From assembly GCA_900321895.1 (NCBI GenBank), contig ONYB01000117.1, positions 1 to 19,091 on the forward strand: 19,091 nucleotides of DNA. Direction: 5' to 3'. The translations under genes were made by a program, and so were the position numbers. The notes beneath the pieces are model-generated. The model saw only the letters and a list, made by a program, of their open reading frames with translations. It searched no databases and was not told where the DNA came from. Source of the DNA: an uncultured Brachyspira sp. GTDB taxonomy: Bacteria; Cyanobacteriota; Vampirovibrionia; Gastranaerophilales; Gastranaerophilaceae. Below, one piece after another: positions 7,348 through 15,284 of the stretch. Within the stretch, counting starts at the first letter, position 1. Every line of letters starts with the position of its first letter.

Positions 7348-8165
7348 ATACATTTTACCTCATAACTTTCTCTGATATCCCTCAATATAGTGCATTTTTT
7401 TCGATATTCATACATATTTGCAAAATCAATTTCCGCAAAACAAATACCTTCTTTTTGGTCTTTAATTTCGGCAACCGTTTCGCCGAGATAATCTATAATT
7501 CGAGAATGTCCGATATTCCACTCGTCACCTTTAATTTGACCTGATTGAGTAAGAGCTACCATATAACATTGGTTTTCAATAGCTCTTGCTCGGGTCAAAG
7601 TTTCCCACACAAGAGGCTTTTTAGAACCCCAAGCAGCCATATTCACAAGCATATCCGCACCGCATTTACGATATGCCGAAAAAATTTCCGGAAATCTTAT
7701 ATCATAACAAATCGTCAACCCGATTTTCACTCCTTCTATATCAACCATAACAGGGCTTTCGCCGACTTTGACATAATCACCTTCCGTACAACCGCAATAT
7801 GAATAAAGATGATTTTTTGAATACGTCGCAATTAATTCACCATGCCTGTTAAAAATCGGACAAGTATTCAAGGATTTGCCCTCCGGCATTTTTTGAATAA
7901 AACTTCCGCCCAAAATATTTATGTGATTTTTTTTAGAAATTTCTGATAAAAACTCGATGGTTTCGGAATTATCAACAGGTTCGGCACATTTGTCAAAATC
8001 TTCGCAAGACCACCCGACAGTCCAAACTTCCGGCAATATCAAAACATCAGAATCGTCGAGGGAGTCTTTTGCGATAATTTCTTCTACTTTTTTATAATTT
8101 GCATATCTATCACCTACAACAGAACCCATCTGGAGTGCTGCAATTTTTATTTTTTTTGAGTCCAT
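7344..8165 (-). CDS. carbon-nitrogen hydrolase (nitrilase superfamily, omega-amidase-like)
   Basis: 273 aa single-domain member of the nitrilase superfamily. The catalytic Glu-Lys-Cys triad is clear: E46 in LPEVW, K117 in YSKNHL and C153 in TICYDIRFPE. The family hydrolyses small amides, for example alpha-ketoglutaramate, deaminated glutathione or N-carbamoyl compounds. The substrate here cannot be read from sequence, although WTVGWS after LPEV resembles the omega-amidase/MtnU branch. It is cytosolic, with no signal peptide. It starts inside the upstream acyltransferase gene (19-bp overlap). Its only Shine-Dalgarno (GGAGG at 8182-8186) is 16 nt from the ATG, so translation probably depends on the upstream gene. 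It ends in an ATGA overlap with dacB. Confidence 0.88.
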   Translation of the reverse strand: MDSKKIKIAALQMGSVVGDRYANYKKVEEIIAKDSLDDSDVLILPEVWTVGWSCEDFDKCAEPVDNSETIEFLSEISKKNHINILGGSFIQKMPEGKSLNTCPIFNRHGELIATYSKNHLYSYCGCTEGDYVKVGESPVMVDIEGVKIGLTICYDIRFPEIFSAYRKCGADMLVNMAAWGSKKPLVWETLTRARAIENQCYMVALTQSGQIKGDEWNIGHSRIIDYLGETVAEIKDQKEGICFAEIDFANMYEYRKKCTILRDIRESYEVKCI

Positions 8166-8827
8166 AACTTTTGTTTTTTTGCCTCCTTGTAAACTTCAGG
8201 AGCTTTTGCCTGCAAACCTTCCAAAGTTTCTTTTATTAAATTTTTCATATCACCTAAATTTTCATCAGAAAAATCCGACGGAATATAAATAGGCTCACCA
8301 TAAAGATTTATTATATTCGCATCAAATAGAGGGAACGTCATCTTATCCCAAGTCGGAATCGTATGAAAAGTTTTATCCTCCGAATACCAAACAACAGGAA
8401 CAATCGGACAACCCGACATTTTTGCGAGTTTTATCGCTCCGTTTTTAACAGAATGATACGGGCCTCCGGGACCATCAACCATAATCGAGACATCTTCTCC
8501 GGCTTTTAATTTTTCCAACATTTGCATAGAGGATTCTACCGCACCCTTCTTACCGGAAGAACCTCTTATAATTCCAAAACCAAAACCTTTAGCGGCATAC
8601 GCAACAATTTCTCCGTCGAAAGAATTACTTATTAAAATATTTACTTTTGTAATATCTTCAAACCCATATACACAAAACTGATCAGAATGCCACATCGCGT
8701 ATATGCATGGAGAAAATCTTTTTTGATTAATCCCTACTATATGAGTAAACGACTCTTGAAACTTCATGTAACCCAATGCCGCTTTCTGTAAAATCCATAT
8801 ATTTTTTTTGTTAATAAGTCTTACCAT
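8147..8827 (-). CDS. DUF374 lysophospholipid acyltransferase family protein
   Basis: 226 aa, the normal size of DUF374 proteins, which belong to the PlsC-like acyltransferase superfamily and are expected to modify lipid A, lysophospholipids or related envelope lipids. Conserved blocks are MWHSDQ near 44-49 (position of the HxxxxD-like site), NSFDGEIVA, FGFGIIRGSSGKKG near 82-95, MVDGPGGPYHSVKNGAIKLA near 117-136 and CPIVPV. No strong membrane helix is seen, so it probably acts at the inner membrane surface. The ATG at 8827 is kept because the family has about 40 residues before the MWH block; Met21 would leave too few. It has no Shine-Dalgarno and a promoter that places the transcript start at the ATG. 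First gene of the operon leading to dacB. Confidence 0.86.
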   Translation of the reverse strand: MVRLINKKNIWILQKAALGYMKFQESFTHIVGINQKRFSPCIYAMWHSDQFCVYGFEDITKVNILISNSFDGEIVAYAAKGFGFGIIRGSSGKKGAVESSMQMLEKLKAGEDVSIMVDGPGGPYHSVKNGAIKLAKMSGCPIVPVVWYSEDKTFHTIPTWDKMTFPLFDANIINLYGEPIYIPSDFSDENLGDMKNLIKETLEGLQAKAPEVYKEAKKQKLWTQKK

Positions 8828-8834
8828 AAACGAA

Positions 8835-8863
8835 ATTTTACCACAGAAAAATCAATTTCGCAA
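8835..8863 (-). promoter_or_regulatory. promoter of the acyltransferase-amidohydrolase-dacB operon
   Basis: On the minus strand: TTGCGA (8863-8858), 17-bp spacer, TGG-TAAAAT with the -10 at 8840-8835. Only 7 nt separate the -10 from the ATG at 8827, so the predicted start of transcription is at or one base before the ATG. No Shine-Dalgarno is present. Confidence 0.65.
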
Positions 8864-8900
8864 AAAGTTACAAATAGGCAATATCCTACCTTTAATGGAC

Positions 8901-8928
8901 TTGCACAAAAACTTTTTTGGGATATAAT
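8901..8928 (+). promoter_or_regulatory. sigma70-type promoter of tig
   Basis: TTGCAC (8901-8906), a 16-bp spacer, then a perfect TATAAT (8923-8928). The predicted start is near 8935, giving a leader of about 33 nt with AAAGGA at 8954-8959, 8 nt before the tig ATG. Confidence 0.7.
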
Positions 8929-8967
8929 TCAGAAAGATACATGTATATAAGATAAAGGATATGATTT

Positions 8968-10284
8968 ATGAAAGTAACCCTAGAAAATGAAAAAGACAAT
9001 GTAGTAAAAGTGAATATTACAATTCCCGCAGAAGAAGCAACAACAGCTTACAACACAGCAGCAAGAAAGATTGCTCAATATGTAAACGTTGACGGTTTCA
9101 GAAAAGGAAAAGCTCCAAGACACCTCGTTGAAAGACAGGTCGGAGAGGAAAGAATTAAGCAGGAAGCATTGGAAGGTTTAATGCCAAAAGTTTTGAGCGA
9201 AGTTATTGAAGAAAATAAACTCGACGTAATCACTCAACCGTACATCACATCTTATGACTTCAAAAAAGGTGAAGATTTGAACGTTGTCGTAAACGTCGAA
9301 ACAAGACCTGAAGTAAAACTCGGTGACTACAAAAACTTAACAGTTGAAGTTACTGACGTTCCTGTAACAGAAGATGCAGTTAAAGAAACTTTAGACAGAA
9401 TTCAAAAAAATTACACTGAGAACAAAATCGTTGAAAGAGAATCTAAAAACACAGATACAGTAAACATCGATTTCGAAGGTTTTGCTAACAATGAAGCTAT
9501 CAAAGGCGGAGCTGCTAAAAACTATGATTTAAACCTTGAACATTCAAACTTCATTCCGGGTTTTGCGGATCAATTAGTTGGTAAAAAAGCAGGCGAAGAA
9601 TTTGATATTCAAGTAAAATTCCCTGAAGATTACCACGATGAATCCTTAAAAGGTCAAGATGCAACATTCAAGATTAAAGTGAATGCGGTTAAAGAAGCTG
9701 TTGTTCCGGAATTAAATGACGAATTAGCTCAAAAAGCAGGCAACTTCAAAACTGTTGATGAACTTAAAGAAGATGTAAAAAAACGTCTTGAAGAATCAAG
9801 AGAAAATGCAAAAAAAGTTAACGCAGAAAACGAAATTTTCAAAAAAGTAATCGAAAACGCAAGCGTTGAAATTCCTGAAGCGATGATTGACAGAGAGGCA
9901 AACGCAATGCTCGCAGATTACAAAAACAGATTGTCCGCACAAGGTATCGACTGGGAATCTTTGATGAAGGCAACCGAAGGCACTGACAACGATGTTATGA
10001 AAAATATCAGAGAAGATGCTAAATTAAGAATTAAAAATTCACTCGTTATCGACAAAATCGCAAAAGAAGAAGGAATCAAACTTGCACCTGCAGATATCGA
10101 TAACAAATTCAAAGAACTCGGAAATGCTTACGGAGTTTCTCCTGATCAGATTATCAAATCTATCAGCAAAAACCCTGAAATTTTGAGTTCATTATCTCAA
10201 CAAGCTGTTAATGACAAAGTTCGAGCATTATTATTTGAAAACAACAAAGCAGAATTCAAAGAAGCTCAACCTGAATCAAAATAG
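8968..10284 (+). CDS. tig: trigger factor, ribosome-associated chaperone and peptidyl-prolyl isomerase
   Basis: 438 aa, normal for trigger factor. The N-terminal ribosome-binding domain carries the signature GFRKGKAP at 43-50, which docks on ribosomal protein uL23 at the tunnel exit. A FKBP-type isomerase domain lies at about 160-245 (DTVNIDFEGFANNEAIKGG, then FIPGFADQLVGKKAGEEFDI). The helical C-terminal arms form the chaperone cradle. The protein is cytosolic and catches nascent chains. The start is set by AAAGGA 8 nt upstream. It lies directly before clpP and clpX, the widespread tig-clpP-clpX order, but clpP has its own promoter starting just after the tig stop. No oddity in length or motifs. 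Confidence 0.97.
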   Translation: MKVTLENEKDNVVKVNITIPAEEATTAYNTAARKIAQYVNVDGFRKGKAPRHLVERQVGEERIKQEALEGLMPKVLSEVIEENKLDVITQPYITSYDFKKGEDLNVVVNVETRPEVKLGDYKNLTVEVTDVPVTEDAVKETLDRIQKNYTENKIVERESKNTDTVNIDFEGFANNEAIKGGAAKNYDLNLEHSNFIPGFADQLVGKKAGEEFDIQVKFPEDYHDESLKGQDATFKIKVNAVKEAVVPELNDELAQKAGNFKTVDELKEDVKKRLEESRENAKKVNAENEIFKKVIENASVEIPEAMIDREANAMLADYKNRLSAQGIDWESLMKATEGTDNDVMKNIREDAKLRIKNSLVIDKIAKEEGIKLAPADIDNKFKELGNAYGVSPDQIIKSISKNPEILSSLSQQAVNDKVRALLFENNKAEFKEAQPESK

Positions 10285-10285
10285 T

Positions 10286-10313
10286 TTGAAAATTAATAAA
10301 AGAAAGATATAAT
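10286..10313 (+). promoter_or_regulatory. strong sigma70-type promoter of clpP
   Basis: TTGAAA (10286-10291, 5/6), a 16-bp spacer, then a perfect TATAAT (10308-10313). It begins two bases after the tig stop codon. The predicted start is near 10320, just before AAAGGGA at about 10323-10329 and the clpP ATG at 10339. Confidence 0.7.
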
Positions 10314-10338
10314 ATAAATAAGAAAGGGAATTAAAATC

Positions 10339-10929
10339 ATGAGTTTTGTACCTGTAGTAATTGAACAATCGAGCAGAGGCGAACGTTCTTTCGATATCTT
10401 TTCAAGATTATTGAGAGAAAGAATCATCTTTTTGGGAACACCGATTGATGATATGGTCGCAAACTTGGTTGTAGCTCAGTTGCTGTTATTAGACAGCGAA
10501 AATCCGGAAAAGGACATTATGTTGTACATCAACAGTCCGGGCGGAAGTGTTACCGCAGGGTTCGCAATCTATGACACAATGCAACACATCAGAGCAGATG
10601 TATCAACAATTTGTCTTGGTCAAGCTGCTTCTATGGGTGCATTCCTTCTTTCTTCCGGTACAAAAGGAAAAAGAATGGCATTGCCTCACTCAAGAGTTTT
10701 AATCCACCAACCATTAGGCGGTGCTCAAGGTCAAGCTACCGATATCGAAATTCAAGCTGCCGAAATTATCAGAATTAAGAAATCATTGAATGAAATTCTT
10801 GCTTCTAATACGGGTCAGTCTTTGAAGAAAATCGAAAAAGATACCGATAGAGATTATATCATGACACCTACTGAAGCTCTCGAATACGGTATGATTGATA
10901 AAGTCGTATCAAGAGATGCCATTAAATAA
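10339..10929 (+). CDS. clpP: ATP-dependent Clp protease proteolytic subunit
   Basis: 196 aa, the usual ClpP length. It forms the tetradecameric serine-protease chamber fed by ClpX. The catalytic triad is visible: S98 in GQAASMG, H123 in LIHQP and D172 in DRDYIM. The N-terminal VPVVIEQSSRGERSFDI and the handle region GGAQGQATDIEIQA are standard. AAAGGGA lies about 9 nt before the ATG. It is followed 96 bp later by clpX, with a stable hairpin between. It can be expressed separately from tig through its own promoter. Confidence 0.98.
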   Translation: MSFVPVVIEQSSRGERSFDIFSRLLRERIIFLGTPIDDMVANLVVAQLLLLDSENPEKDIMLYINSPGGSVTAGFAIYDTMQHIRADVSTICLGQAASMGAFLLSSGTKGKRMALPHSRVLIHQPLGGAQGQATDIEIQAAEIIRIKKSLNEILASNTGQSLKKIEKDTDRDYIMTPTEALEYGMIDKVVSRDAIK

Positions 10930-10944
10930 CAAACAATATTCTAT

Positions 10945-10980
10945 AACTTGCGGTGTGGAGATATGACCATGCCGCAGGTT
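10945..10980 (+). other. intercistronic stem-loop between clpP and clpX
   Basis: AACTTGCGGTGTGG (10945-10958) pairs with CCATGCCGCAGGTT (10967-10980) over 14 bp, three of them G-T wobbles, around the 8-nt loop AGATATGA. The outer end can be lengthened by TATA/TATA pairing across a bulge. It is followed by TATAAAAAAC, not a T run, so a full terminator is unlikely. A partial terminator, an RNA processing site or a 3' stabiliser for the clpP message are all possible. Confidence 0.65.
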
Positions 10981-11025
10981 TATAAAAAACAAACGTAAAT
11001 GTAAGGTAATTAAAAGGAATATAAA

Positions 11026-12330
11026 ATGCCAAAACATGATGATAGCAGATTAAAATGTTCTTTTTGCGGAAAGACACAGGATCAAGTAAAAAAACTTATC
11101 GCAGGTCCTGAAGTTTATATCTGCGATGAATGTGTAGAACTTTGTAATGAAATTCTTGACGAAGAATTCTTTGAGAATAAAGAAAAAGACGGCGAAAATC
11201 CGGAAGAAAAAGTTGCAGAAAAACCAATTCCGAAACCACATGAAATCAAGGCTTATCTTGACGAATACATTATCGGTCAGGATGATGCTAAAAAGGTTCT
11301 TGCAGTTGCTGTTTACAACCACTACAAACGCTTGAAGCATAACAAAACTACAGATTTAAAAAACAATGTAGAAATCCAAAAATCAAACATTCTTCTTGTC
11401 GGTCCTACAGGTTCAGGTAAAACACTTTTGGCACAAACACTTGCAAAAATGTTGGATGTTCCTTTTGCCGTAGCTGATGCAACAACTTTGACAGAGGCAG
11501 GATATGTCGGTGATGATGTTGAAAATATCTTGCTCAGACTTTACCAAAATGCCGATTTCGATTCTGCAAAAGCTGAAAGAGGGATTATTTACATTGATGA
11601 AATCGACAAAATTTCAAGAAAATCCGAAAACACATCCATTACAAGAGATGTTTCGGGCGAAGGTGTTCAACAGGCACTTTTAAAAATGATTGAAGGAACT
11701 GTTGCACATGTTCCGCCACAGGGTGGCAGAAAGCATCCGCATCAAGAATTTATTGAAGTTGATACTTCAAACATCTTATTTATCGTTGGTGGTGCGTTTG
11801 TTGGATTGGAAAAAATTATCGAAAGAAGAGCTCAAGTCGGCACAACCATCGGTTTTGGGGCAAAAGCTCCGCTTTCACAAGCTGAAAAAGAAGCAAATTC
11901 TGCAAAATTACTTAAAAAATTACAACCTGAAGATTTGATGAAGTTCGGTCTTATTCCGGAATTTATCGGTCGTATTCCGACTTATGCGGTACTTGATCCG
12001 TTGAACGAAAAAACATTGAAAATGATTTTGACAGAACCGAAGAATGCAATTTTGAAACAGTACAAATGTCTTTTGGAAATGGACGGAGTTCAACTCGACT
12101 TTGAACCAGAGGCAGTTGATTTAATTGCTCAAGAAGCCCTCAAACGCAACACCGGTGCAAGAGCATTACGTTCAATCGTTGAAGAAATCATGCTTGATAT
12201 TATGTATGACGTTCCTTCAAAAGAAAATAAAGAAAAATTCACGATTACTGCCGATATGGTTAGAAATCGTAAAAATGCAGAGCTTATTCAACTTCCGACA
12301 AAGGAAAAGAATAAGGAAATCAGTGCATAA
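11026..12330 (+). CDS. clpX: ATP-dependent Clp protease ATP-binding subunit ClpX
   Basis: 434 aa. It unfolds tagged substrates and passes them to ClpP. The N-terminal zinc-binding domain has C11, C14, C33 and C36. The AAA+ core has Walker A GPTGSGKT at 126-133, the pore loop AGYVG at about 158-162, Walker B IIYIDEIDK near 188-196, the RKH loop (RKHPHQEF) and the IGF loop (TIGFGAKAP) that docks on ClpP. Sensor and arginine-finger regions follow (IPEFIGRIP, GARALRS). AAAAGGA at about 11012-11018 sets the start. It lies 96 bp behind clpP, past a stem-loop, with no obvious promoter of its own, so probably co-transcribed. It ends in an intrinsic terminator. Confidence 0.98.
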   Translation: MPKHDDSRLKCSFCGKTQDQVKKLIAGPEVYICDECVELCNEILDEEFFENKEKDGENPEEKVAEKPIPKPHEIKAYLDEYIIGQDDAKKVLAVAVYNHYKRLKHNKTTDLKNNVEIQKSNILLVGPTGSGKTLLAQTLAKMLDVPFAVADATTLTEAGYVGDDVENILLRLYQNADFDSAKAERGIIYIDEIDKISRKSENTSITRDVSGEGVQQALLKMIEGTVAHVPPQGGRKHPHQEFIEVDTSNILFIVGGAFVGLEKIIERRAQVGTTIGFGAKAPLSQAEKEANSAKLLKKLQPEDLMKFGLIPEFIGRIPTYAVLDPLNEKTLKMILTEPKNAILKQYKCLLEMDGVQLDFEPEAVDLIAQEALKRNTGARALRSIVEEIMLDIMYDVPSKENKEKFTITADMVRNRKNAELIQLPTKEKNKEISA

Positions 12331-12360
12331 AACAGAATACACATTCAAAATCAATTTTTT

Positions 12361-12404
12361 TAGCCTTGTCCTCCAAAATATTTTTCATGCAAGGCTATTT
12401 TTTT
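12361..12404 (+). terminator. intrinsic terminator after clpX
   Basis: TAGCCTTG (12361-12368) pairs perfectly with CAAGGCTA (12390-12397) around a 21-nt AT-rich loop, followed by seven T. It closes the clpP-clpX unit 30 bp after the clpX stop. The rest of the 12331-12458 gap holds no clear promoter or ribosome site for polA. Confidence 0.8.
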
Positions 12405-12458
12405 GTTCCAAACTGTAACAAAATTGCCCATTTACTAAATTTGTGAAAAAATATAAAT

Positions 12459-15284
12459 ATGGGAAAAAGTAAAACTTTAATATTAATTGACGGTCATGCA
12501 CTTGCGTTTCGGGAATATTATGCTCTTGAAAGAACCAATATGAAAACTTCCACAGGATTAACTACTTGGGGAGTGTTCGGATTTTTCAAAGCAATATTTG
12601 ATTTGTTGAAAAACCCAAAATTAAAAGCGGACGCGATTGCCGTAGCATTTGATGTCAGCCACCAAACTTTCAGAACCGAAAAATACGAAAAATACAAAAG
12701 TAACAGGGTTGCCATGCCTGACCCGATGCGGGAACAAATGCAATTAATTTACGAAGGACTCAAGGCTTTTAACATCCCGATATACACAAAAGAAGGGTTT
12801 GAGGCTGATGACGTAATCGGAACAATTTCAAAAAAAGCTTGCGAACTCGGGCACAAAATATATATTTTAACTGGTGACCAAGATGCCTTTCAACTTGTTG
12901 ATCAAAACGAATGTGTAACGGTAATAATACCGAGCAAAGGGGATTTAATAGAATACAACTGGGAAAAAGTCTACGATAAATTAGGGGTTTATCCAAACCA
13001 AATTATTGACTATAAAGCCCTACGTGGAGATACCTCCGATTGCATTCCAGGAATTCGTGGGATTGGTGAAAAAACAGCCCAAAAATTACTTAGCAGATAC
13101 CAAACTTTAGAAGGAGTTTTGCAACACAAGGATGAAATTCCAGAGAAATCACTTCGGGAAAAGGTGTGTAGCGGTGTTGAAGAAGCTAAACTCAGCCAAT
13201 ATCTTGCGACAATAATAAGAAATCTCGACATAAATTTTGATTTTGATAATACTGTTATCGAAATGCCCGAAGTAACAAAAGTTACCGAATTCTTAACAAA
13301 AATGCAATTTTACAGTTTTATTAAAAATATCAGTTCCATTTTAAAATATTTTAATAAAAACAGCGAAAACCGGACAGACAAAAATTTAGCACTTCCACCA
13401 CAAAAACAAACTCCCGACCAGCTCAGTCTTTTTGCCCAAGCTGTCCAAGCGGAAATCAACAAATCAGAAACCGTAAATTACGCCAAAACCCTTCTTGAAA
13501 ACCCTACTGAGCTAAAATCGTTTCTTAATGAGGTAAAAAAACACAACTGTATTACGTTTGATTTAAAAGCAGATATTTCAAGTGCAATATCCAGCGATTT
13601 AGTTGGGATTGCATTTGCTACAAGCAAAAATGCACAATTCAAAGATAACAAATTATCAATCGAAAATATCTCAAATTGTGAAACCTGTTATATTCCGATT
13701 AACAAAGAAAATATCAACGACATAAAACCGATACTTGAAGATGATAACATAAAAAAAATAACACACGATTTAAAAACGGCAATTAATGTTTTACGAACAC
13801 AAAATATTGAGCTAAAAGGGGTCATTTTTGATACAATGCTTGCCAGCTATATCAAGAATCCGGCAACAAATCACGAAATAGGAATTCAATCTATCGAGCA
13901 TCTTTCGCATGCCATTTGTGAACATGCTCCTTTTGAAAAAAATAAGAAAAAAACAGTAAAATTCAAAGACACCTCCATTGAAAAAATATTCAACCATAGT
14001 TGTGACGAAGTTGCAGTGATTTTTCATCTTGCCGAATTTTGGCTAAGAACCCTTAAACCGGAAGAAATAAATATTTTAAATGAAATTGAAATTCCAACCG
14101 CAGCAGTTCTTGCAGAAATGGAATATACAGGAGTTTCGATTGATGTAAAATATTTAAAAGAATTTTCGCAAGACCTCGAATTAAAGCTAAACCAACTTGA
14201 AGAAAATATTTTCCAAATTTCAAACTGCGATTTTAATATAAATTCACCGCAACAAGTAGGAAAGATTTTGTTTGAAACATTAAAGATTGAAACCAAAAAG
14301 AAACACAAAGGCAAATACTCAACAAACGCAGACGTTTTAGAAGAACTTGCCCAAAAACACGAAATTGCGAAACTGCTTTTGTCATATAGAAAATTCAAAA
14401 AGTTAAAATCCACATACACCGATGCACTGCCAGCATTAATTGATAAAGACGGCAGAATACACACAACCTACAACCAAACAAATACCGCAACAGGCAGATT
14501 GTCGTCTTCAAACCCTAATTTGCAAAACATTCCGGTCAGAACGGAAGAAGGCAGCAAAATGCGTGCTGCGTTTGTTCCGGAAGATCGAAAAAACGCCGTC
14601 ATTTTATCAGCGGATTATTCTCAAATCGAGCTTCGAATATTGGCACACATAACAGAGGACAAACATCTTATAGATGCATTTAAAAACGGTGTTGACGTCC
14701 ACACAATGACCGCATCAAAGATTTTTGAAATTCCGCAGGATGAAGTTAGCCACGCAATGAGATCAAAAGCAAAAGCCGTTAATTTTGGCATTATATACGG
14801 TCAAAGCAAGTTCGGATTGGCAAAAGCTGTAGGAATAAGCACCCAAGAGGCAGGAGATTTTATCGACAAATACTTTGCGACATACCCGAAAATCAAAGCT
14901 TATATGGAAGCTGAAATAAAGCAAGCAGAGCTTCACGGATACGTAGAAACCGTTTTCGGGCGGAAAAGATATTTAAAAGAAATAGAAAGCCCGAGTGCAA
15001 TGATAAGAGAATTTGCAAAACGTGCAGCGATTAATCAGCCAATTCAAGGCACTTCTGCAGACTTAATCAAGATTGCAATGATTGATTTTTCAAAAAAACT
15101 AAAAGAAAATCATTTAAAATCGAAATTAATAATACAAGTTCACGATGAACTCGTTGTAGAAACCCAGAAATCTGAGCTTGAACAGGTCAAAAAACTTATT
15201 AAGGACGCTATGGAATTGAACCAGCCGCTGAGAGTGCCACTGGTCGTAGATATAAATACAGGTGAAACATGGAAAGAATCATAA
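12459..15284 (+). CDS. polA: DNA polymerase I with degenerate proofreading domain
   Basis: 941 aa, full length for Pol I, which removes RNA primers and fills gaps. Residues 1-300 are the 5'-3' exonuclease (LILIDGHALAFR, FEADDVIGT at about 114-122, GDTSDCIPGIRGIGEKTA). Residues 350-530 are the 3'-5' exonuclease fold, but its metal ligands are largely gone: the DxE of motif I reads D368-L-K370, the second Asp (LKYD in E. coli) reads LKTA with A441, and only D516 of motif III remains. The polymerase domain is intact: motif A DYSQIELR with D719, motif B R768 / K772 / F776 / Y780, motif C VHDEL with D896. F776 predicts discrimination against dideoxynucleotides. No Shine-Dalgarno precedes the ATG. 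The 3' end overlaps the next gene by 16 bp. Confidence 0.97.
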   Translation: MGKSKTLILIDGHALAFREYYALERTNMKTSTGLTTWGVFGFFKAIFDLLKNPKLKADAIAVAFDVSHQTFRTEKYEKYKSNRVAMPDPMREQMQLIYEGLKAFNIPIYTKEGFEADDVIGTISKKACELGHKIYILTGDQDAFQLVDQNECVTVIIPSKGDLIEYNWEKVYDKLGVYPNQIIDYKALRGDTSDCIPGIRGIGEKTAQKLLSRYQTLEGVLQHKDEIPEKSLREKVCSGVEEAKLSQYLATIIRNLDINFDFDNTVIEMPEVTKVTEFLTKMQFYSFIKNISSILKYFNKNSENRTDKNLALPPQKQTPDQLSLFAQAVQAEINKSETVNYAKTLLENPTELKSFLNEVKKHNCITFDLKADISSAISSDLVGIAFATSKNAQFKDNKLSIENISNCETCYIPINKENINDIKPILEDDNIKKITHDLKTAINVLRTQNIELKGVIFDTMLASYIKNPATNHEIGIQSIEHLSHAICEHAPFEKNKKKTVKFKDTSIEKIFNHSCDEVAVIFHLAEFWLRTLKPEEINILNEIEIPTAAVLAEMEYTGVSIDVKYLKEFSQDLELKLNQLEENIFQISNCDFNINSPQQVGKILFETLKIETKKKHKGKYSTNADVLEELAQKHEIAKLLLSYRKFKKLKSTYTDALPALIDKDGRIHTTYNQTNTATGRLSSSNPNLQNIPVRTEEGSKMRAAFVPEDRKNAVILSADYSQIELRILAHITEDKHLIDAFKNGVDVHTMTASKIFEIPQDEVSHAMRSKAKAVNFGIIYGQSKFGLAKAVGISTQEAGDFIDKYFATYPKIKAYMEAEIKQAELHGYVETVFGRKRYLKEIESPSAMIREFAKRAAINQPIQGTSADLIKIAMIDFSKKLKENHLKSKLIIQVHDELVVETQKSELEQVKKLIKDAMELNQPLRVPLVVDINTGETWKES

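Noticed and set aside
7347..8165. Amidohydrolase and nearby GshB as a glutathione repair pair
   Set aside because: Deaminated-glutathione amidase activity cannot be told from other nitrilase branches here, and the genes are 2.5 kb apart in different units.
10963..10998. 11-codon open frame upstream of clpX as a leader peptide
   Set aside because: Its GGAG is only 2 nt from the ATG and lies within the hairpin stem; no attenuation-type codon run is present.
12448..12458. TATAAA-type box in front of polA as a leaderless promoter
   Set aside because: Its distance would place the transcript start inside the first codons, and no TGn or -35 supports it; polA was left out of the leaderless set.
14024..14464. 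146-codon open frame on the minus strand inside polA
   Set aside because: Antisense shadow of the conserved polymerase region, with Ser/Phe-rich composition and no start signals.
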